A stretch of 64,000 nucleotides of DNA from Stereocaulon alpinum. Its lineage: Eukaryota > Ascomycota > Lecanoromycetes > Lecanorales > Stereocaulaceae. A program made the position numbers and the translations under genes. Below the pieces are notes generated by a model. It searched no databases. It saw nothing but the letters and a program-made list of their open reading frames with translations, and had not been told where the DNA came from. The stretch is taken from NCBI GenBank assembly GCA_018257865.1, contig JAEUBA010000042.1:124001-188000 (forward strand), given 5' to 3'. This document shows positions 25,003-35,574 of the stretch, piece by piece (within the stretch, counting starts at the first letter, position 1; each line of letters opens with the position of its first letter).

Positions 25003-26701
25003 TTACTCCATGCTCCGCTGCACTGCCCGACGGAGCTGGCGGCTGTACAGCTTCTTGTCGTCTGCTGAGCCCCAGAACAACTTCGATGCTTCCGGATTGA
25101 CCAAGGTACGGGGGTCGTAGGGCGGATCGGTATCCTCGATGGCTTCGATAATCGCCTCGATATGGTACTTCAACTCATCGGGCCGCTTTGGGAAGTAGCA
25201 TAGCACGCCGTTCTTCGATACCCGGTGATGGAACATCTTAGTCTCAAAGACGACACGGGGCTGCTCCTCTGGGAATCGAGGACTGATGGCGATCTTGATC
25301 CTAAACATACCTCCGTCAAGATTCGTCATAGGCCGGCCAAAGTAGGTCAACAGCCAGACAAATGGGTTGCTGTCCACAAGATCAAGATCTAGAGTGACCA
25401 TGTCGTTCTTCTTGTAACTCTCAACAATCTGCTGAAACTGGCGCCCAAGCTGTGAGGCTATGGTTGTATCTTTCCGTACTTGCAAAGCGCCTTCCTCAGC
25501 CCAGTAGTCAATCTCGCGATAAAGGACAGCATGGATCAGTTGCAGTCTTCGCCTAAGTTCAGGATAATTGAATTTGCCGGGCATGGTGTTACCGCCCCCT
25601 TCGAAAGGCATTGTTGTGAAGTTCTGATTAGGCTTGACTTCCTTCTCCGCTTCGTCTATGGACTTTAGATATGAGTCGTAGTACCATAGGAAACGTCGCT
25701 TGGAAAGGTCTTTGAACGGCTCGAAAGCCGGCGGGTTTGGCTCTACATCGTACTCAGAGCGAGGTTCGCCGGACTCTTCCAGTGCTGGAAAATCATCAAC
25801 CACGCCGTCAGAATGGATACCCATGTAATCTTCGAGGCGTTGAATGATGGATATTCGTAATGTTTCATGTCTTATCTGGAGAGTGTCAAGTCTGGTAAGT
25901 CGTGATGACGTGAGTGTGCTTACCTTGGCAATATATTGAGCTTGTGCTTTCTTGTCTTCGCTGGAATTTGCGTTTTCGAACCCAGGCTCGTTCTCGTAAG
26001 GGTTTGGGGACATTAAGCTCTGTATGGATATCAAGATAGATTCTAGGCCTTGGGCAGAAGACCACTCTTCGCCTCGTTCGCCTCTCCATGTCCTGAGGTT
26101 TAGCCATTAGTCAAGGTTGTCCAAACTCGGCTCTGTACCATTACCCTAGAATTGACCTAGACCCATGTCAGTAAAATATGGTAGTAACGTACGTCACGTA
26201 AGGGAGACCCACAGGCAAACCTTGCCGCCAGCGTAGATGTTTGGGTTGAATCGACATCGTCCCCCATTTGTTGTTTTTGCAGTTACCAAGGGTGCCTTCT
26301 CAGGATATTCTGGAATGAGCAAGTTAGGAAAAGGATTCGTGGCTTGTAGCTGCAACGATCACCTTCTGGGAACTTGACACTGAACTGAGGCGGCGAATGT
26401 CAGCAGTCACGGTGATGACAGAAATTGTTCTCGACGTACTTCGAAAAACCCAAACTCATATGGTGTCTCGGGTGGGCCTATGATCAAAGCTTTGACATTG
26501 CGAACGTCGCTATCTCGAAAGGCTACTGCCAGAGCTGGTACGTTCGTCAGCTGATGACCTAGTGTTGAAATTGCGTAACGGCGCACATAGGTCGGTATTC
26601 CTCTGAATCTCTGAAAGTTCCTAGGATAATTCAGAGATGCCTCTAGGACGTTGGAGGGCGTAGCTTACACGAATGACACGATAGCTGCTCTGATTAGACA
26701 T
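25003..26701 (-). CDS. Tandem ubiquitin-conjugating (E2/UBC) domain protein
   Basis: A 444-residue protein from eight exons: 26669-26701, 26587-26620, 26440-26534, 26363-26384, 26213-26309, 26145-26156, 25924-26092 and 25003-25875. Together they build a full N-terminal E2 fold: SEIQRNTDLSLAVAFRDSD, KALIIGPPETPYEFGFF, RCRFNPNIYAGG, then KVCLSILGTWRG with the presumed catalytic Cys93, and WSSAQGLESILISIQSLMSP. The HPN motif reads NPN. A linker of about 150 residues follows. A second UBC-like region (about 320-440) has ISPRFPEEQPRVVFETKMF, FHHRVSKNGVLCYF with Cys380, and an E2-like C-terminal helix region. Its HPN position reads HHR. So a cysteine is kept at the expected place in both halves. 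The sixth exon is only 12 nt. The role in ubiquitin or ubiquitin-like transfer is inferred from family; the modifier and partner are unknown. The gene is divergent to the RhoGAP gene. Confidence 0.85.
26145..26156 (-). other. 12-nt microexon of the tandem E2 gene
   Basis: Twelve bases flanked by a CTAG acceptor and a GTAA donor, between introns of 56 and 52 nt. Without it the product would read KVC-L-TW. With it the residues become KVCLSILGTW, the sequence expected directly after the catalytic cysteine of this E2 class. The exon contributes to SILG. The evidence is the reading frame and family pattern, not transcripts. Confidence 0.8.
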
Positions 26702-28063
26702 TTGACCAGGCAGAAATTGAGGTTAGTTTGCTTGGGAAAGCTCTGGGGCATGCAAGGTTGATGATTCGAAAACCTGTAAGAGAGTTCATGTACCAATCTG
26801 ATCATATGTCACGCACGGGATTCCAAGGGTTATGCAGGTGTGAATTGGTTGTTGACAGTTCTGAATGGTCATAGGCAAATCTCTGTAAGGCTGCATGTGA
26901 ACTTGGCGCGAAACAGCCCAGCGGAATAGGTAGCTACGGCATCAATTCCTGGCCAGCGCTTCATGATCACCAGTAGTAGCGAAACAATTCTGACGCGTTA
27001 CTTTCAAGGCTGCATCATGCGCTACAACGGGATGTTCGAAACATTTTCGGAGGGTCTACGGACCCGTAACTCCTGAGTTGAGCAGAAGTGCATGCACGAA
27101 GAAACCTGGTAAGAAGACTAATACTGGTACAGCGGCGATATATGTAATGTTACGGGTCCCTCATTATTATTTAGGTACGCAGCGTGAAAGTGCAACCAAT
27201 GGAATTCCTCTGCGAGATGCTACATTGCTTGTGAGCTTTTGGGCGTCAAATATGGTGTACGTACTACGTGAACCGCAGCTACAATTGGTATGAATCAGAT
27301 ACGATTTATAGTTGCCTGGGTTCAGTTTGAATACGGTTGCTTGGCTGCTCTGGTGGGTTGCTGAAAGAGCCAAGGTAACTTAGCTCCCTCCACAGCCAAA
27401 TCCGCTAAAATTGGATTGCCGCTACATCATCTCCAGACTCCAAACACTCGACAGTACGGCCGTTTAATAATACACTGCTCAATCCACACTCTTTCACCTC
27501 TTAATCAACAAAACCTCTCTGCTAGTCGCACCATCTGTCATTGCGCTACCGCTCTGCCTACACTTAGCGACGGGAAACTCTGCTCTTTCGGCGTACATTC
27601 CGTCCATTACCTGATTCAATACAGCGCACATCGACGTCCATTACCAAATCTCCTAACCGCCTCTGCCTCCTTCTTCTGGCGTCGGTTCGCTCTTCGCGGG
27701 GTGCCAAGTACAACTAGTGTCTACATAGAGCTAGCTAGTACTTCGAGAAACCTACACCACCGCAGCCAGACAGCCTACCAGGATAATCGTTGGAGACGAT
27801 CAGTGCTTAGGTACCTTGGCAGGAGCTCTAGCTAGGTCTGATACATCGCTTCATTCGCATCACACCAAGGGTAGAAGTCGCAGGATATACTACAGGTGCA
27901 TGACTCTCCAAATAACGTGGGCGCAGCAAAGTCTCCGCAACGAAGGAACTTCTTTCGGACACTACAAAGTGGTATACACAGCGATACCAACAAGGAAGTG
28001 AAAGGGCGTTCTTAATATTTAGGCATTGTTGAGAGATATCAGGAGACTGGAAGGGGGGCAACC
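26702..28063. promoter_or_regulatory. Divergent upstream region, tandem E2 / RhoGAP
   Basis: These 1.36 kb separate two divergent start codons. An open frame of 139 codons at 27416-27835 (+) is Ser/His-rich without a domain and most likely lies in the long 5' leader of the RhoGAP gene. No other gene or repeat is seen. Confidence 0.4.
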
Positions 28064-31000
28064 ATGATGGGCCCGCAGTCGGAGGGCAGGCCGTCTACTG
28101 ACAGGCGGCCTGGAGAAAACGGCTATAACAATCGGGGAGGGTATCGACAGCAGAGCTTCGAAGACAATCGCAACACACAGCCTGGCCGTGCAAATGGCTA
28201 TGGTCAGGCCGACGTCCCGAAGCAAAGATTCATGGGTCCGCCACCAGCACCTGGAGAGTCAAGAAGCCCGAATGGCAGCTTGCCACACTCACCAGTAGAT
28301 GGGCGCAATGGCCGAAGCAGAGATACGACACAAGATCTACCAATCCGAGAACGATCGCGAACCAACGGTGCACCTGGAGCTAAGTCCTCTGGTACCCTTA
28401 GGCTTTGCAAGAAGTGCGGTGAAGCTTTAACGGGCCAGTTCGTGAGAGCTTTAGGGGGGACCTTCCATCTTGATTGCTTCAGATGTCGAGTAAGTGCATT
28501 TGGCAACCAAACCGAGGTCGTTATACTGACGAGGTATATAGGATTGTGGGGACATCGTTGCTTCTAAATTCTTCCCTGTCGACGATGAAGACGGAGATGG
28601 CCAATACCCTCTTTGCGAAATAGACTACTTTCGCCGACTTGACCTGTTATGTTTCGACTGTGGGGGTGCTCTTCGCGGTTCCTACATCACGGCTCTAGAT
28701 CGGAAATACCACATCGAGCATTTCACCTGTTCCGTGTGCCCAACTGTCTTCGGTGCGCAAGATAGCTACTACGAGCATGAAGGGAAGGTATACTGTCATT
28801 ACCACTACTCGACGCAATTCGCACAACGATGCAATGGATGCCAGACTGCAATCCTGAAGCAGTTCGTCGAGATATTCAGGAACGGCCAAAACCAACACTG
28901 GCATCCTGAGTGCTACATGATTCACAAATTCTGGAATGTACGTTTAGCTCCACCAGGAGTCGATGGCAGCAATCCACCACAAGCCGCGGAGAACGCCACT
29001 GAAGAGAAACGGACATTGGTACGAGTTGAAGAGGAACAGATGGAAGAGAAAGTCTATCGAATATGGAGCGTTCTCTCTGCCTTCGAAGAATCCTCAGCAG
29101 CTTGCATATCGGACATGCTTCTCCATGTCAGTAACGGCTCGTATGTGGAAGGCATTCTTGTGGCGAAGAAGTTTATCTGGCATGTGGACATCCTTTTTGG
29201 AGCTACGGACAGATTGGACTTTCTCATGGTCTCAGAGGGTCTGAAAGGTACGTCTTTTGTTAGCTCTGCATTCCTGAATATTATTGATGCTTATGACTTA
29301 GGTCTTTCTTACGGGCGAGAAGCGAAGTTGTTGTGTAAAAAGATTGTAGCCTTCTTCTCGTTGCTCTCCAAGACGCAAGAGACAGGTGTCAAAAAGCTCG
29401 GTGTCACTCAAGAGCTGTTATCGTTGGTCACGGGCCTGGCTCATTATCTCAAGCTACTCATTCGCATTAGTCTCCAAGGCGCTCTGAAGCTGGAACGTGA
29501 ACGCCGAAGCATCGAGGGCCTTCATCGCTTCCTTGCGGACTTGGAACATCTGGAATCGGTCAAGGAAGTCGAGAACTCTGATCTACTTTCCGACGTCTCT
29601 GGATTAGCCGATCAACAATCAGATCTGTGTCACAAATGCAAGGAACCGATTGATGATGAATGCGTCAAGTTGACTCAGCAAAGGTGGCATAAGCACCATT
29701 TGATTTGCGACTACTGTGGGAGGGTTGTAGGTGAAGAACTGAAGGATGCGTTGTGGAGTGAGAGGGAAGGTCAGATTGTGTGCCGGCGCTGCCACGAAGA
29801 GCATCGTCAAGCACCGGATGCCATCGCAAGCTTTGAGGCAATCACAAGACTTCAGCAATACGTCTACCTACTTCGAGTTGCTCTTGCGAGATTGCTCTCT
29901 GTCCTTCGATCGGGTGGCACATTACCCCACACTTCAGACGATCCGAATCTAATGACATACGACTCCAAGGACGGTCACCGGGTAAATGAGAGTGGACAAG
30001 CCGAACCACCACTACTTAGACAGACCTCGCGGTCGAAGTCCTACGGCGGGACCGGGGTCGCAGAGAATAATGCTTCATCATATGAGCAAACCGTTGGGGA
30101 GATGAAAAGACTTCGGTCCACTCGCATGGACACCCAACTCTCCACGAATCTTAAGAAAGCTCGCACTTCTCGAATACTCGATGGTCCAGAGGGTTTCAGT
30201 AGAAGACCAGGATCAGCTGGAGCAGATGCTTCGGATCAGAAGCAACAAGGCTTCCACATAGTGGAAGATCGAGACGCCAATAATGATACCACTACTAGCA
30301 ACTTGGTTTTTGGCCACCAAGATGCGCTTACACTTGATGACATTCCGAGGATAGTCGCTGCAGAGCAAGCGAAAGAACAACGGCCTAATGCTTACAAACA
30401 TGCCAAAAATCAGTTGATCGGTTCTGGCGGACGCGAACCCAAACTTTTCAGCGGTCATCAGCGCGGTGTCTCGGGAGGGAATGAACTTGACATGGCTGGA
30501 GGTGACACGGCACCTCAGCGGACGAAGAGATACTTCTCCGAGCTCTCTGCTTTGGAATACTTCATCGTTCGTCACGTTGCCGTTCTTTCGATGGAGCCAC
30601 TTCTCGAAGGTCACTATAGCCTCGAAGAACTGCTAAATCTGATAGAAACAAGGAAACCAACGTTTTGGGGGAAGTTTGGGAAAGCGTTCCAGAAGAACAA
30701 TGACAGACCCAAGGGTACAAAGAAGAAAGGCGTCTTTGGTATTCCCTTGGACGCGCTTGTTGAGAGAGACGGTGTAGAATCTACCTATGGTGTTGGACCT
30801 GGTGCTTTGAGAGTACCGGGCATCATTGATGATACCATCTCAGCCATGCGACAGATGGACATGTCTGTGGAGGGTGTCTTTCGCAAGAACGGGAATATTA
30901 AGGGCCTCCGAGATTTGACCGAGAAGATTGACTCGAAGGAAGTTGAGGTCGACCTGTCAAGAGAAAATCCAGTCCAGGTGGCTGCGCTGCTAAAGAAGTT

Positions 31001-31968
31001 CCTCAGAGAGCTCCCGGATCCTCTACTGACTTATAAATTATACCGGCTATTCATCACCTCCCAAAGTAAGTTGCTCACCTCATTCGATGTATGGTGCCGT
31101 TTCGCTGATTCCTTGCGTCAGAAATCTCGGACGAGGAGAAGAAAAGAAGAGTGTTACATCTCACATGCTGTCTGTTACCGAAGAGCCATAGAGACTCTCT
31201 GGAGATATTGTTTTCTTTCCTTGTCTGGGCCTCCTCGTTTTCTCAGGTAGATGATGAGTCTGGCAGCAAGATGGACACGCACAATCTCGCAACCGTTATA
31301 ACGCCAAATATTCTCAAGGAGAAGAGCGCTGTCGTCGGCCAAGACGAGAGCAGCTTCCTCGCTATTGAGGTCGTTAACACGTTAATAGAGTACAACGACC
31401 AGATGTGCGAAGTAAGCTTCTCTCCTACATTCCTTGTCAAAATATCCATGTTTAATCTCGGATACAGGTTCCCGAAGACCTCCAATCTATCCTCAACGAT
31501 TCCTCTCTCTTCAACAACAGCTCTGATATAACCACCAAAGAAATACTCAGACGTTACGGCGATATCGGCCGCTCAGCTACCCACCATCCAGTCATTACCG
31601 AACAGCCCCCTGATACCCCTCCCTCCGGTTCCAAAGACACCTCCAGCGCTAATCAGGCCAAACCCGCCGCCCCTGTAATTACTCATGTCGATACAGACCC
31701 GTACCAGACGCCCACGTGGCCGAAAGAGTCAAGTGTGAGACACGTTCAAGGGCAAGCACAAGGCGCACCAACATACCCAAGCACATCAAATAACACACCG
31801 CCCATGCGAGAACACGAGTGGAGGGACCCCAACAGCCCCTATCACAGAAGAGGCGGCAGCAGCGAGAGTCAGGCCAGCAATCTAAGCGGTCCAGGACACG
31901 GCCATAAGTACTCCGGCTGGGGTAACAAGGGCGCGCCTGGAGCTATGGGTGTCACGAACGCCTCATGA
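28064..31968 (+). CDS. LIM-domain RhoGAP (LRG1-like)
   Basis: Rho GTPase-activating protein with N-terminal LIM zinc fingers, 1228 residues. Five exons: 28064-28489, 28542-29247, 29302-31065, 31122-31411 and 31468-31968. LIM1 starts at LCKKCGEALTGQF (about residue 114) and is completed across intron 1 (CFRCRDCGD). LIM2 follows (LLCFDCGGALRGSY, then CHYHY), and LIM3 is RCNGCQTAILKQF with WHPECYMIHKFWNVRL. A further LIM-like motif is CHKCKEPIDDECVK to CRRCHEEH (about 487-545). The RhoGAP domain (about 850-1060) has the arginine finger region EGVFRKNGNIKGL, then AALLKKFLRELPDPLL and THNLATVITPNILK. Fungal LRG1 proteins share this order and regulate Rho1, cell-wall synthesis and hyphal tip growth. 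Intron 2 (54 nt) is in frame without stops, so a retained form would add 18 residues. The target GTPase is inferred from the family. Confidence 0.92.
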
Positions 31969-32724
31969 GCGTTTCCCGATAATGCTTTTGTTAGCGCTCT
32001 GATGTTTAATGTGACGGCTGCATGGCACTTGTGCCTTTACACGACTCTCTTTACCGCATATCTTCGTTTCTTCAAGCGGCAGCGTTCGTTTGCATGTCCT
32101 GCGAGCAACAAGCGAGCGAGCGGGCGGGCGTTTCCTTATAATGAATATTGACAGATTGTTATGCTTGGCATGGCTTGGTGTCGTTGGGTAGCATTGGGAG
32201 GTCAATAAGTCACATGGCGGAACATGTTCTCTTTTTTTGTTTACTCTACAAGTGCATGATGGGTGTTAGATACTTCATGATAGCGCCTGATACCCTACTG
32301 CAGAAGGAAGGGGCATGATTAGCATTAGTAATCTCAGTTTACTTTGTGTTATTGGTGACAACTTCAAAGGAAGTAATGTCAATATGCGATTGCTATAATA
32401 TAACAAGTGAACACCAAATTGTTCTGTAATCTTGATACTGTATGTTACGAGGAGTTTCGAGCCTTGAGTATGGCTACTTTGACTCTCTAAGAGCGTAGAA
32501 GCTATCATACCCAGCTCGTTACTAGCACAAAAAGAATGGATGTAGGTAGTTGTTAGGCTAAATAGAACTGCTTCAGGCAAATGCGCTAGCATTTCAGCCT
32601 TACCGGGTATCTCTCATGCAACGGAGAAAGACCGCCTGATATCCAGCTTCTTGCTCAAAGGACACCATAGTGATCTCTGACCTTTTACCGACAACTGTCT
32701 CTTTCCCAAAGATGAATTCAAACA
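31969..32724. other. Intergenic, nothing supported
   Basis: 3' flank of the RhoGAP gene and upstream region of the next plus-strand gene. No open frame with a domain, no RNA gene and no repeat was seen. Confidence 0.45.
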
Positions 32725-34020
32725 ATGAACCTTCTAGTGGACATCCTTGTCCATATCTCGGGTCCATGTCGAGGCACAGACGACGCTCGATACCGGAAAG
32801 AAGCGTTAGGATTCTTGAAGTTTGAGATTCTAGACAGACACTCATTGCTAGAAGCTGAAGAGCAAAACAATGGAGGAGAGCCTATAAACATACGAGGGAG
32901 TGCAAAGCTACGAAGAGGAGAACTAGGGCAGAAGCAGTCACAGATACGAGATAATTGGATGCGACATGAACACACCCCTCACACACATGGCTCCATCGAA
33001 GCAGACGAACCTAGCAATGCATTACCACGTGCATTCAGAACTCCGTATGCACAATTTGCGACACCATCAATCAACCGACCGACCGCGAGTACTGCTCTCC
33101 AGAAGACAGCGATCAAGGAAACGCCTCACGTCCTCATCGCCCGCACACCAGCTCTTCCACGACCACGCACAGCACCTGCAGCGCCTTCGAATACTCACGC
33201 AACCCCGTCCCTGCGCCGAACACAATCAGATTCCTGGCAGACACCTCCTAGCGTCATCCCAGACTCACAACCTACTCCACCCTCCAACAGTCTACCCAAA
33301 ATGACCAGTTCGCCAATCCTTAAGCGGCCATTCATCTTATCAAGCTCTCCATCACCTACTAGGCCATCGGAGTCACCAATTAGAAAGCGTACAAAACTTG
33401 AAAAAGTATCATCACCTCCCTCAGAACTCCACGTCTCGACCGCCGCCGCCACCAATAGGGCCTCCATAACCGAAGAACCACCGACATCCTCAGAGCCAGT
33501 GCCAACTCCTACATCCTCCTCTCCACCTCCTCCGAAGCCGTACCCGCTCGAAATCCACCCTCCGCACCCCAAAATCTCAAACGCACACTTCAAAACGCAC
33601 CTCACTCAATCACTCAGCACGCTTAGCACTAAGCTGCTCAAATACTACAAGCCGCAGACCACCACCCGCCCACTCCTAAAGTCAGAGCGCGGACACTGGC
33701 TACTCCCACTCTCCACCTTCGACTCTGTTCTCCTCACCAAGTTCTGGGACTTCCTAAGCAAGTTCATTGGGCAAGGGCAGGCTGGATTCGGGACACGATG
33801 CTTCCGCGAGGTGGTAGATGTAGGCAGTGGCAAAGAAACTGGAAGTGATAAGGAGAATCAAAGTCCTGTGAAGCAAGAGGAAGTAGCAAAGATTTACTGC
33901 TTTGGCGAAGTGGTAGGCGAGATATGGATTGTGCTATTTCTAGCCACTGAGCGGAAAATCAAAGGCGTAGGTGCGAAATGGATCGATGCGTCAGAGGAGG
34001 CGGTGGTTATCATGGACTAA
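32725..34020 (+). CDS. Fungal protein of unknown function, disordered with conserved-looking C-terminus
   Basis: A 431-codon open frame. The first 270 residues are disordered, rich in Pro, Ser and Thr, with basic patches such as PIRKRTKLEK that may act as nuclear localisation signals. From about residue 285 the composition becomes that of a folded domain: HFKTHLTQSLSTLSTKLLKY, GHWLLPLSTFDSVLLTKFWD, IYCFGEVVGEIWIVLFLATE and IKGVGAKWIDASEEAVVIMD. I do not recognise the family. The start is uncertain: an ATG at 32713 in another frame opens 37 codons that also look reasonable, so a short first exon may exist. A nuclear role is only a guess from the basic patches. Confidence 0.6.
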   Translation: MNLLVDILVHISGPCRGTDDARYRKEALGFLKFEILDRHSLLEAEEQNNGGEPINIRGSAKLRRGELGQKQSQIRDNWMRHEHTPHTHGSIEADEPSNALPRAFRTPYAQFATPSINRPTASTALQKTAIKETPHVLIARTPALPRPRTAPAAPSNTHATPSLRRTQSDSWQTPPSVIPDSQPTPPSNSLPKMTSSPILKRPFILSSSPSPTRPSESPIRKRTKLEKVSSPPSELHVSTAAATNRASITEEPPTSSEPVPTPTSSSPPPPKPYPLEIHPPHPKISNAHFKTHLTQSLSTLSTKLLKYYKPQTTTRPLLKSERGHWLLPLSTFDSVLLTKFWDFLSKFIGQGQAGFGTRCFREVVDVGSGKETGSDKENQSPVKQEEVAKIYCFGEVVGEIWIVLFLATERKIKGVGAKWIDASEEAVVIMD

Positions 34021-35574
34021 GCCAGCGTGGATTCGAACTTGTTTTATTTAGCGATTCATGAATTTACGTCTCACGAAGTCATGCATGGAGAAGCCGGATG
34101 GACTGTCGTTACTCATATGATGCGGGCCTGAGCGAGGAGTTTGGTATGGTGTTGGATAGATACCCCTTGGATAGCGACAATCAAGTCAATCACGATAAGC
34201 ATCTGCTTCAATTACTTCGAAGTCGTGCGCGAGCGTCTCCTACTTACTCAACAATCATCATCCCATCCCAACTTCCATCACCTCCCTTCCACAATGCTCA
34301 AGAAACTGTTCGCGTACTACACACGTTTCGGAACCAGCATATCTCGTCAAAACGAATCCCTGTGGGATGAGAGCGTCCTTAGCGGGACGCAGAATAGCTT
34401 AATTGCCCTTTTCCCAAGATAGATACGTGCATTCGAAACCCAGAAAACAGTGCTTGAGAGGTCAAGAAACCCGCAGAGAAGGGGTGTACATTCCTGCCGT
34501 ACGTGACCAAAGATGGCTTTTCGAGATTCGGACATGCCCATGAAAATGGAGAATATGCTTCCTGATTGTGCTGGAGGTAGGTACCGTAGGGCGAGATCTC
34601 TATGTGTCTTTCTAAGATAGGTCGCGTGAGACCTGATGCGATGCCTAGCAAGGGAATAAACAAGGGGGAGATGAGTTGGAGGTGTACGTATTAGCACTTA
34701 AATTATTGAAATAGCTAGAAGCTTGTGTTATTAGGCCCGTAGACTTTTATAGAGTCTAGTATTATTATGTGGACTAGAATAGGTGAGTAAGAATTGCATA
34801 CTGGCTATGGCCTCCTTTACTAGTTGAATCCTAAGATGGTCTTACTACCATTTGAGTCTCTGAATGCTACGAAGATCGAGATGATGTCCATTCATTACTA
34901 TTCAAGACCAGGTAGGCGGTTGTTGCCTCACCATGAGAAGGAGTTTGATTGGCTTGAGGCGGTGGTGCAGGCTGTAAGTTGTATATGAGAGATGAACGGG
35001 GCGTCAGCCGGGGGCGTACGACCTTTTTGCGGTCGATGGGTGTGAGTAGGGGGATTAGCGGAATATTGTGGTTGTGATTTGCTTACGTACGCTTTTGCGT
35101 TCTATCCCCTAGACTAATTCAGAGAGTGTTTGCATCGAACAATGACCGGTAGCTGAACTATCAAACTGGGTATTTTTGCGCTCAATGTACGCTGATTTCA
35201 ACATGTGATCTGCCTGATAGGTCTTCGAATAGCCAGCTTCCAAGTAATCTTTGAGCCCGATTGGTCTTTTTGGAGGGTTGCCACTCGTTGTATCAACGCG
35301 AGTAACAGTCAAGAGTTGCCCAAACTGCTGGGAAACGTCTGACTCTGTAGGATCTGACTTTAAGAAGTAAACCCAGTAGATCCATATATAGTCGAGTATG
35401 TATACAGTTCAATATATTGGTAACCTGAGGAAAGCCCCCTTTTCTAGCTGCAGAACGCTAAAGCATGTTACCGTTGCTTAATCACACATCCACTCCCCCT
35501 CCTAGATGGCGACGTCTCATGAAGGTCTAAGCTATTGATCGTAACATTCGTGACTCCTTTGAACAGCTTACAAG
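34021..35574. other. AT-rich left flank of the NLR island
   Basis: No intact gene. From about 34690 the sequence turns AT-rich with many TA steps and short palindromes, for example the CTAGT/ACTAG pair near 34755-34777. Such sequence is common where old transposons have decayed. I found no open reading frame with a transposase or reverse transcriptase motif. Confidence 0.45.
34753..34764 (+). repeat. 12-bp inverted repeat, left copy
   Basis: AGTCTAGTATTA here matches the reverse complement at 38688-38699 exactly. The two copies sit on either side of the broken NLR gene, 3.9 kb apart, and could be remnants of terminal repeats. Chance cannot be excluded in AT-rich DNA. Confidence 0.35.

Noticed and set aside
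27416..27835. 139-codon open frame upstream of the RhoGAP gene
   Set aside because: No recognisable domain; it lies in the probable 5' leader and has Ser/His/Leu-biased composition.
34025..34050. GTTCGAATCC-like motif on the minus strand, as in a tRNA T-loop
   Set aside because: The bases before the loop cannot pair with those after it, and no D-arm or acceptor stem can be formed around it.
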